In this document: piece after piece, positions 30,157-41,059 of the stretch | Numbering within the stretch: position 1 is the first letter of the stretch | Layout of the letters: every line of letters begins with the position of its first letter | Assembly (NCBI GenBank): GCA_000469685.2 | Contig: LS997567.1 | Span: 23,710,426-23,774,425, forward strand | Length of the DNA: 64,000 nucleotides | From: Haemonchus contortus | Lineage: Eukaryota > Nematoda > Chromadorea > Rhabditida > Trichostrongylidae | Direction of reading: 5' to 3' | Notes under the pieces: model-generated | What the model saw: only the letters and a program-made list of their open reading frames with translations | Told to the model about the DNA's origin: nothing | Databases searched by the model: none | Position numbers and translations under genes: made by a program

Positions 30157-31472
30157 CTCAAATTTCGAGAAACAGTGTAGCCTCGCAGACGTCCACCAAC
30201 CGTCCCGCCTTTGCGTGCATATGATGAGTCCGGGTTCGTGCCTCGTTTCAACATTTCCCACATGACAGTCTTTTAATTGCGTTGCGAAGACAGGTCATCA
30301 ACAAACCTCAATACGGTCATCTTGTCTCACATACGATCCCTTTCCCGAATACATTTGCTTGGGAAGGAGTACGCTGCAGAACCTGCAGAAACACAAGAAA
30401 ATGGTTGCTGATTCATTTGTATGTTCTAATAGGAGGAGTTTATCTAAAGCAAATACAATTGTATCCAAATGAAATTCGAGAGCCTTATAAGCTCTTGACA
30501 AGAAGAAGCTGAGGAGTAAAAACAAATGCCGTACGCTACTTACGCGCAGCACTCGCCTCGACACACTTGTTTTTGACTGAAATGTGTTCAGCGTGAAAGA
30601 AATGTTTGAGATCCCAGAGTCTACGTATATTTCACACTACGAGTGCTAGAGCCGGTGAGAAGAGTCAGATCTTCTTTTGTAGCCGTTTTTTCTCATTCAT
30701 GATGATTTGAGCTAGAATCTCTACCATCACAGCGACATCGCAAATTTTAGACATGAAAAGCACGAAATTCAATCCGAACCTCTTTAACAAGGGTTTTTAT
30801 GAAAAGATGCAGCTAAGACTCAAGGATTTTTCAGAGGTAGAATTCGGAAACTATTGCGTATCTGCTCATTAATGAGAAAAGATCAAGACTGGTGCTGAGG
30901 AAATGTTCGCGAATTGAACCCAACTTTCAATCCTCCTACGAATTTCCCGTACCACAATGTGATGGGTCGCTGGATATAGCCCATAATGGAGAGCCTGCGC
31001 TTCAAAACGCACCACTGCTGCTGCTCCTAAGAAATCATTGAAAAAAGTCCAGGCTAGAGTATCTCAAGAAACCGCGCGCGCCGCCGTCGATGAGTAGTCG
31101 AAGCGTCATTGAGCTATGATCAGTACAGGAGACGGTTATATAAGATGACCGTGTGTTCGTTTCGTAGATGCGATGCATAGCAAATAGTTCACATAAATTC
31201 ACTATGTATCAATATGAACTGCTATTTCTATAGCCAAATTGTTTTGCTACTATATTTATGACGCACCCTGTATATATACACGAATACACAAAAGCTTTGT
31301 GCTTGTGTGTGTTCGTTCGTGAGTGTTTGTGTCTGTGAATGTATGTTTGTTTTTGTGTGTATGTTTGTGTGTCGTTTTGTATGTGGTTGGATTTTTGGTG
31401 TGGATTCTTGTTTATTTGTGCGTATGTGTGTGGATTTCTGGGAGCTGTAAAATGCGCTAGAATAGTTTTTCG
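30151..31472. other. Unassigned DNA with a TG-rich tract
   Basis: No gene is recognised. TTTATGACGCACCCTGTATA (31255-31274) looks like one terminus of a Tc1/mariner-type element. A TGTGT/TTTGTGTG-rich tract follows at 31275-31440. Confidence 0.35.
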
Positions 31473-31782
31473 ATACTAAAAGGATAAAGGGATGAAGTCT
31501 TGAGTCATTAATCAACCCCGTCTGAGGGATGCGCCCACGCATTCGACCTCTATTCATAATCGTAGTGGCGTATTGAATACGTACGTGGCCTATACAGTGA
31601 CTTGCGGTGGCCAGCCGATGCACAAGTCGGTGTTTTTATCCTTCCAAACGAATCTGGTACCAATTATCCGAGCCCGGAGGGATGGAAGGGAAGGTTGGCC
31701 CAGGCAGATATCGATCCGGGATTCTGACCCGTGACCCTGCGCGTGTGAGGTCCACTCGCCACTACATCGCATCCTCCCTTCT
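31473..31782 (-). mobile_element. tRNA-derived SINE, family A, copy 2
   Basis: Aligns with copy 1 over GAGGGATGCGCCC, ATAATCGTAGTGGCGTA and GGTGGCCAGCCGATG. The B-box segment is damaged (TTCGAA replaced by TCAGAA) and the A box is only partly kept (TGTAGTGG). Confidence 0.8.
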
Positions 31783-32404
31783 CGATAGTAACTCTGAAAA
31801 AAGTAGAACAGGGAAATTTCTAGAAAGATGGGAAGCATGACGGATCAAAATGTAGTATATGTTGTCTAATGAGCGGATCTGTAACAACCGGCGTAAGTAG
31901 TATGGTGGCAGCAGTTGCATTATACGCACATTATGCAAGGGTCAATCTCGGATAGTTATCTGTCGGGGCTAATCAAGCCTTCGCGCAGTCATACAAGATA
32001 CTGCCTCATCACAAAACCATATGGAGTTTCGCTTATGTAAATCTTGCACACAGAGTGAATTACTCGAGAGTAAAGAATGCTTTTGAGTAAGTGACAATCC
32101 TGTTAATTTCCATTCGAAATTTTGCGTGGACTTTATGGGACTCTGCGCATTTTGATACACCAGGTTGGAGCAGTTAGTAGGGCGTTAGGTGATTCCCTAT
32201 GTCAACTAGTGCCAAGTAGAAGCTCTCTCACGCTTCCTCTCTTTTCTGGATGTTCGATCGCCCTGTGATTAAAAATAATCAAATAAGATCCATCATGCGA
32301 CAAAAAACAGGGAAGTTACTATTCGTATTGAATGCTGTCACAAAATCATAGATATTATTGGGGGATCGATAATGGGCAGTAATTGTAGACTCCCTATTTC
32401 TTAC
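31783..32404. other. Unassigned DNA
   Basis: No supported feature. Confidence 0.3.
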
Positions 32405-32640
32405 CAGATGCCAGGTCGATGAGTTCAAATTCGGTAGGAGTACAGGTGTCGTTATGGGAACTTTTATGGTGAGTGGCAGGACCGGACTCCGCCCACAGGG
32501 GCGGGGTTTGCGCGAAGTAAAAGTAGATGGTCGAGCGGAAATTACGTGGTAAAAATGCAGGCGGCAGGGTGGAAACACCTTTAATGGGTGGCAGGACTTG
32601 GTTTCACCCATAAGGCGGAACGTGACCGAAAAATGTCAAT
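32405..32640 (-). repeat. GC-rich repeat, dispersed inverted copy
   Basis: The reverse complement carries the landmarks of 6800-7330: GGTCCTGCCAC, CATAAAAG, and TTTGAACTCAT. About one and a half units. Confidence 0.7.
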
Positions 32641-32704
32641 TCGAACTTATAGCATTAGTCAACTCTTCTGTGCCATACAGGTTTTTAATGGTGGAATCTT
32701 TATT

Positions 32705-32745
32705 CGCCTGACGTTTCGACTAAATCGTCTTTATCGAAGGCCTGA
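32705..32745 (-). other. Hammerhead-like palindrome in the Penelope UTR
   Basis: The minus strand reads TCGATAAA, a hairpin GAC-GATTTA-GTC, then GAAACGTC. That order matches the hammerhead core (CUGAUGA, stem II, GAAA, then a GUC cleavage triplet), with three departures in the first box and almost no helix III. Penelope-like elements are known to carry hammerhead motifs in their terminal regions. This copy looks decayed. Confidence 0.35.
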
Positions 32746-32982
32746 AAGCGTATCGCAACTTTAGAGTGTTACCTATCACGCTTGACGTAGACCAGCTCTT
32801 AACAAGTTGCAACTCAAACCGCTGAACTTACGACTGAGTAGAAATTCCAATAAGTCACTTACGTCAATTCCACCAACACTGAACGGTTGCTCAATTTTAG
32901 AGAACCATAGAGCAAATGAGACAGCCCGGCCGACCACGACTCTTTAGTAGTATCGTGACATGACACGTATCAGTCTCTACTA

Positions 32983-34386
32983 TCAGAACTCGCATAGAGG
33001 GATGAAAGGCAAGAGGTCACCAGTTATGTTGATGCACTCATTCTTGTTATTCATGCTCGGATTTCGGTGTATCATCCAGAAAGCCTCGAGGGTTTTTCTG
33101 GCACCAATACTGTCCTCGTGGGCCAAAATCGTGCACTTAACGTCAAAGTCACAACCAGCATGACCTTCCCTTCTGTGCTTCCCAAGCGGTGCAATCGAGC
33201 AAGACCTTCGTTTGCTGGATAAATGTTCTTTCACACGAACGCATAGCTGTCTCCCAGTTTCTCCAATATAGCAAGCATCACATGTTAAACACTGAAGTTG
33301 GTAAACCACAGCTCTTTGTGCACAGTCTCCTACTTTTCCATACGAGCAAATCACGCAGTTATCCATGATGCAAATCCGGTCATAGAGACGATTTCTAACC
33401 AACTGGTGTTTGATGTTTTCTCTCGGTGTGTTCACCAAAAAAACGTCATTGGCTAGATCCGCTCTTTCCAGGCATTGCTGAATAACTGCGCTGAATCGAT
33501 CTGATATGAATGGTAATTGAAGATACATCTTATCTTCAGTTCCATATGGAAAAGGCCTTGATCTGCTTTGTGAACCATGCTGCCGAGTTGTGTATCCATT
33601 CAGATTAGCTATTTGGTGTGCTAACCTTCTGGACTCTTCCCGCTCCTCGTTACCGGTGCACACCTCCACAGCCGTTCTGTACATGTTCCGTAATACTGCG
33701 CGTTTAACAGCATTGGGGTGTGCCGACATTGCATGAACTAAGATATTCTTGGAGCTTTCTTTTCTATACCATTTCACACTGTATGTTCCACTGGTAACCC
33801 TTACCTGAGTATTCAGAAAGGGTAACCAGTCTTCGTGCGGGACTTCTCGAGTTAGCTTGAAGTACTGCGACTGACTGTTTAGAATGTTGAACAACTCATC
33901 CATTTCTGATTGAGTTGATGTTATGACGAAACAGTCGTCAATGTAGCGGCAGTACATTATGGGTAAGCGTGCCAGCACTTGTTGTTCGGTTCTACTCATG
34001 AAGCAGACAGCGAGAACCGGTGCTAGCCGCTGTCCCATTGCAAGCCCTCTTATCTGTGAAGAATATCTGCCGGACCACTTGAATATATTGCAGTTCAAGC
34101 ACTCCTTGATGAAAGCCACTATTTGTGCCTTGCTCAATCCGAACGTCAACACACTTCTTTCGTGCTGGTCAAGCATTTCTGAAACTGCTTGCAAAGCCTC
34201 GTCGTTGCTAACGTTGGTGTAGAGCGCAGACACGTAAAATAACTCAACAACACAGTTGCGTTGAAGTCTGCAAGCGCGTAAGCGATCCAAGAATTGTCCC
34301 GTGTTCGATATGGATATGGACGAGAGATGGAAATGCTTGACCAGCACGAAAGAAGTGTGTTGACGTTCGGATTGAGCAAGGCACAA
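32983..34386 (-). pseudogene. Penelope-like RT plus GIY-YIG endonuclease, 5' truncated
   Basis: 467 codons are open, but the first ~25 are antisense to the inverted copy, so the true protein is cut at the junction near 34315. From there RT motifs appear: FLDRLRACRLQRNCVVE, SALYTNV (first catalytic block, with the usual Asp position altered to YVSALYTN), GLAMGQRLAPVLAV, and YIDD in CRYIDDCFVI. A linker with CVICSYGKVGDC precedes YQLQCLTCDACYIGETGRQL, the GIY-YIG nuclease signature. The family primes reverse transcription at nicked DNA. The frame runs to its natural stop. Confidence 0.9.
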
Positions 34387-34823
34387 ATAGTGGCTCTCAT
34401 CAAGGAGTGCTTGAACTGCAATATTTTCAAGTAATCCGGTAGATATTCTTCACAGATAAGAGGGCTTGCAATGGGACAGCGGCTCGCACCGGTTCTCGCT
34501 GTCTGCTTCATGAGTAGAATCGAACAACCAGTGCTGGCACGCTTACCCATAATGTACTGCCGCTACATTGACGACTGCTTCGTCATAACATCAACTCAGT
34601 CAGAAATGGATGAGTTGTTCAACATTCTAAACAGTCAGTCGCAGTACATCAAGCTAACTCGAGAAGTCCCGCACGAAGGCTGGTTACCCTTTCTGAATAC
34701 TCAGGTAAGGGTCACCAGTGGAACATACAGTGTGAAATGGCATAGAAAAGACGTGCAGTATTACGGAACATGTACAGAACGGCTGTGGAGGTGTGCACCG
34801 GTAACGAGGAGCCCGTACTGTAC

Positions 34824-34824
<1 letters not shown>
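34330..34824 (+). pseudogene. Inverted partial Penelope RT copy
   Basis: It encodes the same block as the minus copy, from EMLDQHERSV through LAMGQRLAPVLAV and CRYIDDCFVI to the VCTG region. There is one stop (TAA at 34432-34434) and a deletion after VKWHRK. The GIY-YIG part is absent. Confidence 0.88.

Positions 34825-34865
<41 letters not shown>
34824..34865. repeat. TA microsatellite
   Basis: Near-pure TA run with one interruption, abutting the truncated Penelope copy. Confidence 0.93.
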
Positions 34866-35106
34866 AACCGCTAACTTTGCGTGTCCGTTTGTATGCCCGT
34901 TTGTGGGTCCTCCAAAAAGTCACGTAGGCATGATCAAAAGCGTGAAGATCGCAAGAGCGCGGTGGAGAAGTAGATCACAAGCGAACCACTTCTTTAGAGA
35001 AGAGATAATGTAGGGCAGGAAACGTTTCACATTGGCATCTCTTAGTATCACAGGCATCATCGAACACTCTGCTGACTGTTTTCCATTACTTCTCTGATGA
35101 TTAATT
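34866..35106. other. Unassigned DNA
   Basis: No recognised feature. Confidence 0.3.
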
Positions 35107-35266
35107 AAATAATGTTTTGGAGCGTTAATCAATCCCGTCAGAAGAATCCCGCGCATTCGACTTCCATTCAAAATCGTATTGGCGTAATGAATGCCTATGT
35201 GGCCTATGCAATGACTTGCGGTGGCCGGCCGATGTACAAGTCAGTGCTTTTCTGCACCTCCGCCCC
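35107..35266 (-). mobile_element. tRNA-derived SINE, family A, copy 3, internally deleted
   Basis: It keeps the tail and body (AATCGTATTGGCGTAATGAA, GTGGCCGGCCGATGTACAAG) and the first bases of the head (CACCTCCGCCC on plus). The intervening tRNA-like part with A and B boxes is deleted. Confidence 0.75.
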
Positions 35267-35524
35267 GATGCGCAATTTCCTACAGTCAAACTAGAGCAAC
35301 ATTTCCAATATAAATATAATGACAGCTACGCTCTTGAAAGGAGATTCTGCTATTGAGTGCTTAACTCTAATGCGCGATTTCCAGAAATGAACCTTAAGGA
35401 GGATTTCGGGTGAACAGTGTCGTTTATACGGAACGTGAAAATGTTTTAGTGCTTTTCTCGAGTAAGATCGTAGATGAGCGGTTGCGGACATGTGGTACAA
35501 GCATGAGCGCGCGTAGCTCACTGG

Positions 35525-35560
<36 letters not shown>

Positions 35561-35561
<1 letters not shown>

Positions 35562-36823
35562 TGGGTTGTCCGAAAAGTCCCCGCCGATTTTCGCCGCCCC
35601 GGATTTATCAGCTGTTGTACAAAATATCAAGGACCCAGCCTCATAAAGTTATATGTTTTCTGAAGAAGTACGTCTTCCTCTGCATTCCTCTTTAGATTCT
35701 GTCAGCATATGTCGAAGTCTGTCTGTACAGGACTTGTGTGAATATGGAGAACCATCACGCGCATTTTCGGAATTTGGAGTATTTGCTCTACCGCAAGGCC
35801 TAGAGTGCGACTCAAGCCGCAAGAAAGATATATGACGTTTGAGTAGACTATGCTCTGAAGGAATGTACAGTGCGTGACTAGTTTGCCAAATCCAGTCAGA
35901 GTAAATTTACCCTCGAAGACCGGCAACCTTCAGCGAGACCATCATCAGTTAAAACGACGAAATCAAAATGTGAACCGAAGATAATCGGCGCATCACTACT
36001 CGTGGAGTAGGACAAGGGCTTATTATTTCGAAATCAACCATCCATGATCATCTGCTGGACCTTGGTTTTGTAAAGCGCCTCGATGTCGGGATACCTCACG
36101 CAATGGGCGACCACAGAACGATGGACCGCGCTTCCGTGTGCGACTCTTAGCTCAAACGAAATAAAAATGGGCTGTTTCTGAAACGGAGGACGATAACTGG
36201 ATCGTGTACAAAAGAGGAGCGGAAACGATCGTAGAGCGTCCCTAGTGAGCCATCACAAACCGCTGCAAAAGTCACAATCCAGGTGCGGAAGAATATGCCG
36301 AGTTGCTGGTGGGATTCCAGGGAAATCTTTTACCATAAGCTGTTGTCGCATAATCAAACGACGACTTCGGAAAGGTACTATAGTTAGCAAGAAAATTTGG
36401 GGGCAGCGATAGACCAGAAGTGACCCGAACTGGTCAATCGTGAGGGCGTAATCTTTCAACATGGTACCTCCAGACCCCACGTATTTTGGCCCCTCTTCAA
36501 AAAATGCTAGAGCTTGGGTGGGATGTCTTGCCACACCCCCATATAGTCCGGACATAGCATCATCAGAATACCACTTGTTTAGGTTTCTGCAAAATTTTTT
36601 GAATGGAAAATAGTTCAATCCGCTGGAGGACTGCAAGAAGCACCTGAGAGGGTTTTTCGATTTCAAGTCTGGAACCTTCTATGAAAGTTGGAAGTTGGTA
36701 CATACAGGAATATGGCGAATTCTCACTGAACAGAATGGAGGATATATGGTTCAATCAATGGGTTTTTTTTCTAGGAATTTTCATTCAAAGATGAATCAAA
36801 AATCGGCGGAAACTTTTCGGACA

Positions 36824-36827
<4 letters not shown>
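35561..36827 (+). mobile_element. Mariner element 2, degenerate
   Basis: Ends share GGGTTGTCCGAAAAGT and CGCCGATTTT in inverted orientation, with TA outside both. Length ~1.27 kb is typical of mariner. Plus-strand remnants of the transposase include a DWFAKSSQSKFTLEDRQPSA-like block near 35875-35935 and KSTI.DHL near 36035. They are spread over shifted frames with several stops. Flanking TA runs continue into microsatellites. Confidence 0.88.

Positions 36828-36919
<92 letters not shown>
36828..36919. repeat. TA microsatellite, 46 units
   Basis: Uninterrupted TA from 36828 to 36919, directly at the mariner end. Confidence 0.97.
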
Positions 36920-36922
<3 letters not shown>

Positions 36923-36983
36923 TATATACGACCCCAAACAGACAACAAAGTTACCGCTTTATATATATATACACATATATATA

Positions 36984-37348
36984 GAGTAGCGCTCAAAAGT
37001 CTTCCGTGAAATGTTTTGAAGCTTTTCGTTCATGACTTTTTCCTTATTGGACCGAATCGCGCAAAATTTGGATATGTTTAACTAGAGCATATTTCACCCT
37101 GCCCATCACTATTTGACTGCAAAGCTGCAATATCCACAGATAGAGCAAGGTGTTTGTTGCGGTAGCAGATTTTGCTAAAGCTAAAGTTGTTGACGTCTCC
37201 ACTTATTCGCACCGTATGAGCATTTTTCTCATCTGTTGTGTTCGGCATTATCGCTTGGAATATCTGAAACATGATCAGATTGCAGGTTAATAGTGGTAAA
37301 TATTCACAATACACCCACGCTCAAAATATAGGAATTTCGCATGATTAG
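36984..37348 (-). mobile_element. MITE family M, inverted truncated copy 3
   Basis: Starts GAGTAGCGCTCAAAAGTCTT and matches the reverse complement of the full copy (TAGAGCAAGGTGTTTGTTGC, ATTCACAATACACCCACGCT). It stops ~60 bp before the opposite TIR and has an internal deletion. Confidence 0.85.
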
Positions 37349-37582
37349 ATCGTGTGGTGCACGCGTTAGCGTGCATAGCCCAACTACTATGCATATATAT
37401 CATATATATATATGCATATAAATATATACAGATATATCGATATTTCGCAGTATTTGCTGCCAGGTGTTTGGTTTGCGGTACTTTACAAAAAATACTCAAT
37501 TTCAGTGGGGAAAAACGGAGAGCAAAAGCTTTGGACAAACCGTTTGGTTGTAAATTAAGAGCGCAAGAAAAACCTGGATAAT

Positions 37583-38165
37583 TTAGTGCTCCATAGAGGA
37601 ACCTTGATTCTTGACCACTGCTTCACTGCAAGAAGGCATTATGTCGATGAGCTTCTGTATGAAAGTTGGCGGTATTTCATTCCATTCCGTAACTAAATGA
37701 GCAAATTTCTCATGCTTGTTTTCGGCTGGCCTCTTCGAACACCGCCTCACGAGTTGGATACAGGTTTGGGGCTGGCTCGGCATTCGAGATTTTTTGCTCC
37801 TCAATTGCTTCCTCCGCGATACTTGATGTCTGGATCGTTGTCCTGGTGCAGAGTTCATTCATCATTCATGTTCTGCTGTGTCCACGGCATGACATCACTC
37901 ACCATCATGTCCCTGTAGCGTCTGCTCGCGAGAAAGCATAGTATACCACTATTGACCCCCCACCGTGTTTGACTGTAGGCTCAATGTACTCAAACTCGAA
38001 TCGAAACCGGTAACCAGAAGAATCAGTTACTTTATATCGTCACTTCCAGACAGGTAAACTTGTTTCATCCGTGAAAAGCACAGTGCTCTACTTAGCCGAG
38101 GTCCATGCAAGGTGTTGGCGTCCGAGCTCTACTTGAACTTTTCGATTTTCTGATTGAAGGCACAG
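37583..38165 (-). pseudogene. Tc1-type transposase relic (C-terminal half)
   Basis: Minus-strand pieces in order: RQHLAWTSAK, VLFTDE (first catalytic Asp block retained), VKHGGGSIVVYY, a DNDP block (second Asp) and WNEIPPTFIQKLIDIMP near the C-terminus. Stops and frameshifts separate them. The N-terminal DNA-binding part is absent; the sequence ends at the neighbouring TIR element (38186), which may have inserted into it. Confidence 0.8.
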
Positions 38166-38570
38166 TTCACGATAATTTTGAAGTACAGTACTCGCCGTAA
38201 GAACTCAAAAATTTGCGATAATACCGCGAGTTCGCGTCTTTTTCGTCTTTTTTTTATAAATCGCTTTAAAATTGATTAATCGAGGAGAAAAAAATACCGT
38301 TGAACTCAGCTCATCGAGCTCTACAAGACGATACTATAAAATGGTAAAAATGCTTTATTTTGGATTGCGCCATGCACTTGAGCTCCATCCGAAAAGTGAT
38401 TGTATGCACATGGGTTGAACGCTTTAGTGCTTGAAAGAGCTCATTGGTCCCTGGAGATGATCTGTTCGGAATTTGCTTCGGATTGTGCCACGTACTCGAC
38501 TTTACGCAGTACAATGTGAAAATGATTATTGGTTTTGTTCAGTCCCCATCGTTCCTTTTTTGGTTTCAAG

Positions 38571-38780
38571 GCTGTAGATAAGTGCGTCTACGGTCTCTGC
38601 ACTCAACACTCCTCTTTACAGGTTCCATTGAGAAAATGACATCAATTTATGGCAAAATAATGGAGTCGATTTTTTTGGCATTTTCCCATTTTTTGAGGAA
38701 TTTCTCTACGGAATCTGAGGAGGTGGTGTTGAGGCACTCCACTGTCGTAGACTACACTTTGTATTCTGCGAGGCTATTAT
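38571..38780 (+). repeat. Internal direct repeat, copy 1 (partner 39290-39500)
   Basis: It shares CTACGGTCTCTGCACTCAAC, GTCGATTTTTTTGGCATTT and TGTAGACTA.ACTTTGT.TT with 39290-39500. The second copy runs directly into the right TIR. Divergence is roughly one base in seven. Confidence 0.85.
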
Positions 38781-39048
38781 GGTACACCCTATCATAGATC
38801 AAAATTTCTCCCTTGGTATGGCCCCAAACTTCGAACTTCGTCAAGGCCAATTCATATAACAATGTTTTTTCCCTTCCCGTTGGTCTTTTTGCAGCTGCGT
38901 TGCAAACTATTAGATTCCCCGTGAAAAATCCTATCGAATGTTATATAGGTCGACCCGTGACGAAAACCTCCCTCCACAACCACTTTCTGCAGTAGGCCTG
39001 TCTCTGAGCGCTTTCCTGCAGGGCGTGTTTTGATACGCATGCGGCCGA

Positions 39049-39220
39049 GTACTGTAGTGGCGGGAATTTGGAAGCTTTCAAACGATAATAATTTGAATGG
39101 GAGATTAGATCTGCTGGTGGCGGGGTACTGAAGTGGCGGGAAGGGGCTTGGATCGATTAATGATTACTTTAGTGGGGGGTAAGATCTGCAGGGGACGGGG
39201 TACTGTAGTGGCGGGAAAGT
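39049..39220 (+). repeat. Three ~75-bp units with GTACTGTAGTGGCGGGAA
   Basis: GTACTGTAGTGGCGGGAA or a one-base variant occurs at 39049, 39125 and 39200. GGCGGGAA is also an E2F-type binding core. Confidence 0.8.
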
Positions 39221-39573
39221 AAGGCAGTTAGAATGGGGGTTTTGAGACGGTCTGAAGGAGCGGTTTCCATCGTTCATTTATAATGTGGAGACTGTGTATA
39301 AGTGCATCTACGGTCTCTGCACTCAACACCCCTCCTGACAGGTTCTATGGAGAATATCACATCGATTTACGGCAAAATAACGAAGTCGATTTTTTTGGCA
39401 TTTCTCAATTTTTGGAGGAGTTTTTCTCCGGAACCTGAAGGAGTGGCAGAGAGGCAATCCACTATTGTAGACTAAACTTTGTGTTCTGCGAAGCGATTTA
39501 TAAAGAAAAGACGAAAAAGACGCGAGCTCGCGGTATTATAGCAAATTTTTGAGTTCTTACGGCGAGTACTGTA

Positions 39574-40392
39574 CTCTTTTCAGGTAGAAAAGTGGAAGTG
39601 TTGATGTAGAGAAGTACATCGGTGGCGAAGGAAGCGAGAAAATCCGCCTACTTCTCGACTTTAAAAGTAGTGGAAGTGGAGGCCTACGAGATCACCGTGA
39701 CGGTAATGGCATGTTGGGGGTGATTGGGCGAGATTCAACTGGCTCCCATTGCTCAAAGAGATGACTACACCAAGCCGCAATTGTCCTAAACTGCCTTTCA
39801 ATGTCGCCACGGGTTGCGGCAAGTTGTTTGAACTTCCCACATGGGAGTCTCTTGAGATAGTGCAGCCTCTGCAAACGCGTTCACGATGGGTGTGGCGTTC
39901 ACACGATACAATCTCTGGTCCCTTATTGTGCTCTATCCATGACGTTTTTCGTCCTTAGAACGTCAGGTATGGTATAAGTGGGAGCCTCGAATTCATACTA
40001 TGTGGGAATCTGAGAAACCATTTTTGTCGTGAAGTGTGCCTCTACATTTCGCTCAATGTTGTTCGCGCTGCGACGAGGCTTAGACTTCGAACAGCGCACG
40101 CGTAGCGTACGTACACGTTCTCTAGGATAAAAACGGATTGCTGACCTGGCGGCGTTGAAGAGTCCAAGAAACGGTTTTGAAAGGCTATGATCTCGTTGAG
40201 ATCCTTGGAAGAAGAATTTGAATATTATATGATTCTGCTGGTAAAGACAAAAGATATCAAAGAAGCGTTTCACCGAATGCTTTTGAGCGCGACTATATAT
40301 ACACTTTCGCCTTTTTACTACGTCACACACACTGGCCCAAACACACATGTACGCACACACTAACCGACAAACCAACATACACACTTGGCGGG
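39574..40392. other. Unassigned DNA with a lone MITE-M end
   Basis: CGTTTCACCGAATGCTTTTG at 40264-40283, followed by AGCGCGACTATATA, is a diverged right TIR of MITE family M without a matching left end. Nothing else is recognised; TA/CA-rich DNA follows at 40290-40385. Confidence 0.5.
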
Positions 40393-41059
40393 TATACTAT
40401 GTATACAGTGTGCTGGATAATGATACTACCACCAGTTTTCCACCAAAGCTCACGTTTCAGGGAACTTCAGAAAAAGTCCCAGTATGGAAAATGTGCCTAA
40501 CTCAGACCTCAATTCGCACATCTACAGCAAGTTTTACCTTGAGGCATCGGGCAATCTTTTGCTTCACTTCTTCGGAAGAGTCCACCTTGCTAAGTTTCTG
40601 ACAAAAAAATGCAACAGCTAAACAATATGAAGGAGAGGAAATTGCATGATTATCAATCAACTGAGTTTCATCTTTTCGAATAACCTCAAAAATACGATTG
40701 GCTAAGCTAAAGTAAAGGCTATCAATGGGATCTTACAGAATTTGGTCCCAAGGATCGACGAAAGCTTTCTTCAGCTCACTGATGTCTTCGAACTACTTGT
40801 TTTTCCTTGATGTATCTTCCTTACCATGAGTTGTTATAAATCGTTTTCCATCGGATTCAAGTCAGGGCTGTTAGTCGACTAGGGCAAAAGGTAGATTTGG
40901 TGCGTCAATCGGAGCATTATTCTGCATAGATACGAAGTTCCACCGCCGATTCTGACGCCAGAAAGGAGGAACAGCACTGCGCATTATGACTCGATAACGG
41001 GGAGATTTGAGCTTCTTCGCAACAAGACATAAATGAAGACGTTTACTAGAAGAGCTTGC

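Larger units (their letters stand above)
32641..34824 (-). mobile_element. Penelope-like element with inverted head-to-head partial copy
   Basis: A minus-strand Penelope-like copy (about 34320 down to 32641) meets a plus-strand truncated copy (34330-34824) head to head. The shared arm starts at GAAATGCTTGACC (34168-34180 minus, 34330-34342 plus) and runs ~500 bp with few differences. The plus copy has an internal deletion of ~90 bp and ends in a TA microsatellite. The 3' UTR on the minus side holds a structured palindrome (32705-32745). Head-to-head truncated copies are known for Penelope-like elements. Confidence 0.88.
38186..39571. mobile_element. 1.39-kb non-autonomous TIR element, TA target
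   Basis: CAGTACTCGCCGTAAGAACT at 38186 is mirrored exactly at 39571. Similarity continues ~75 bp inward through AAAAATTTGC and CGCGTCTTTTTCGTCTT. TA flanks both ends (38184-38185 and 39572-39573). There is no transposase ORF. Internally it has two ~210-bp direct repeats and three ~75-bp units. Confidence 0.9.

Noticed and set aside
36695..37009. Tyr-Ile repeat ORFs
   Set aside because: Produced by the TA microsatellite at 36828-36919.
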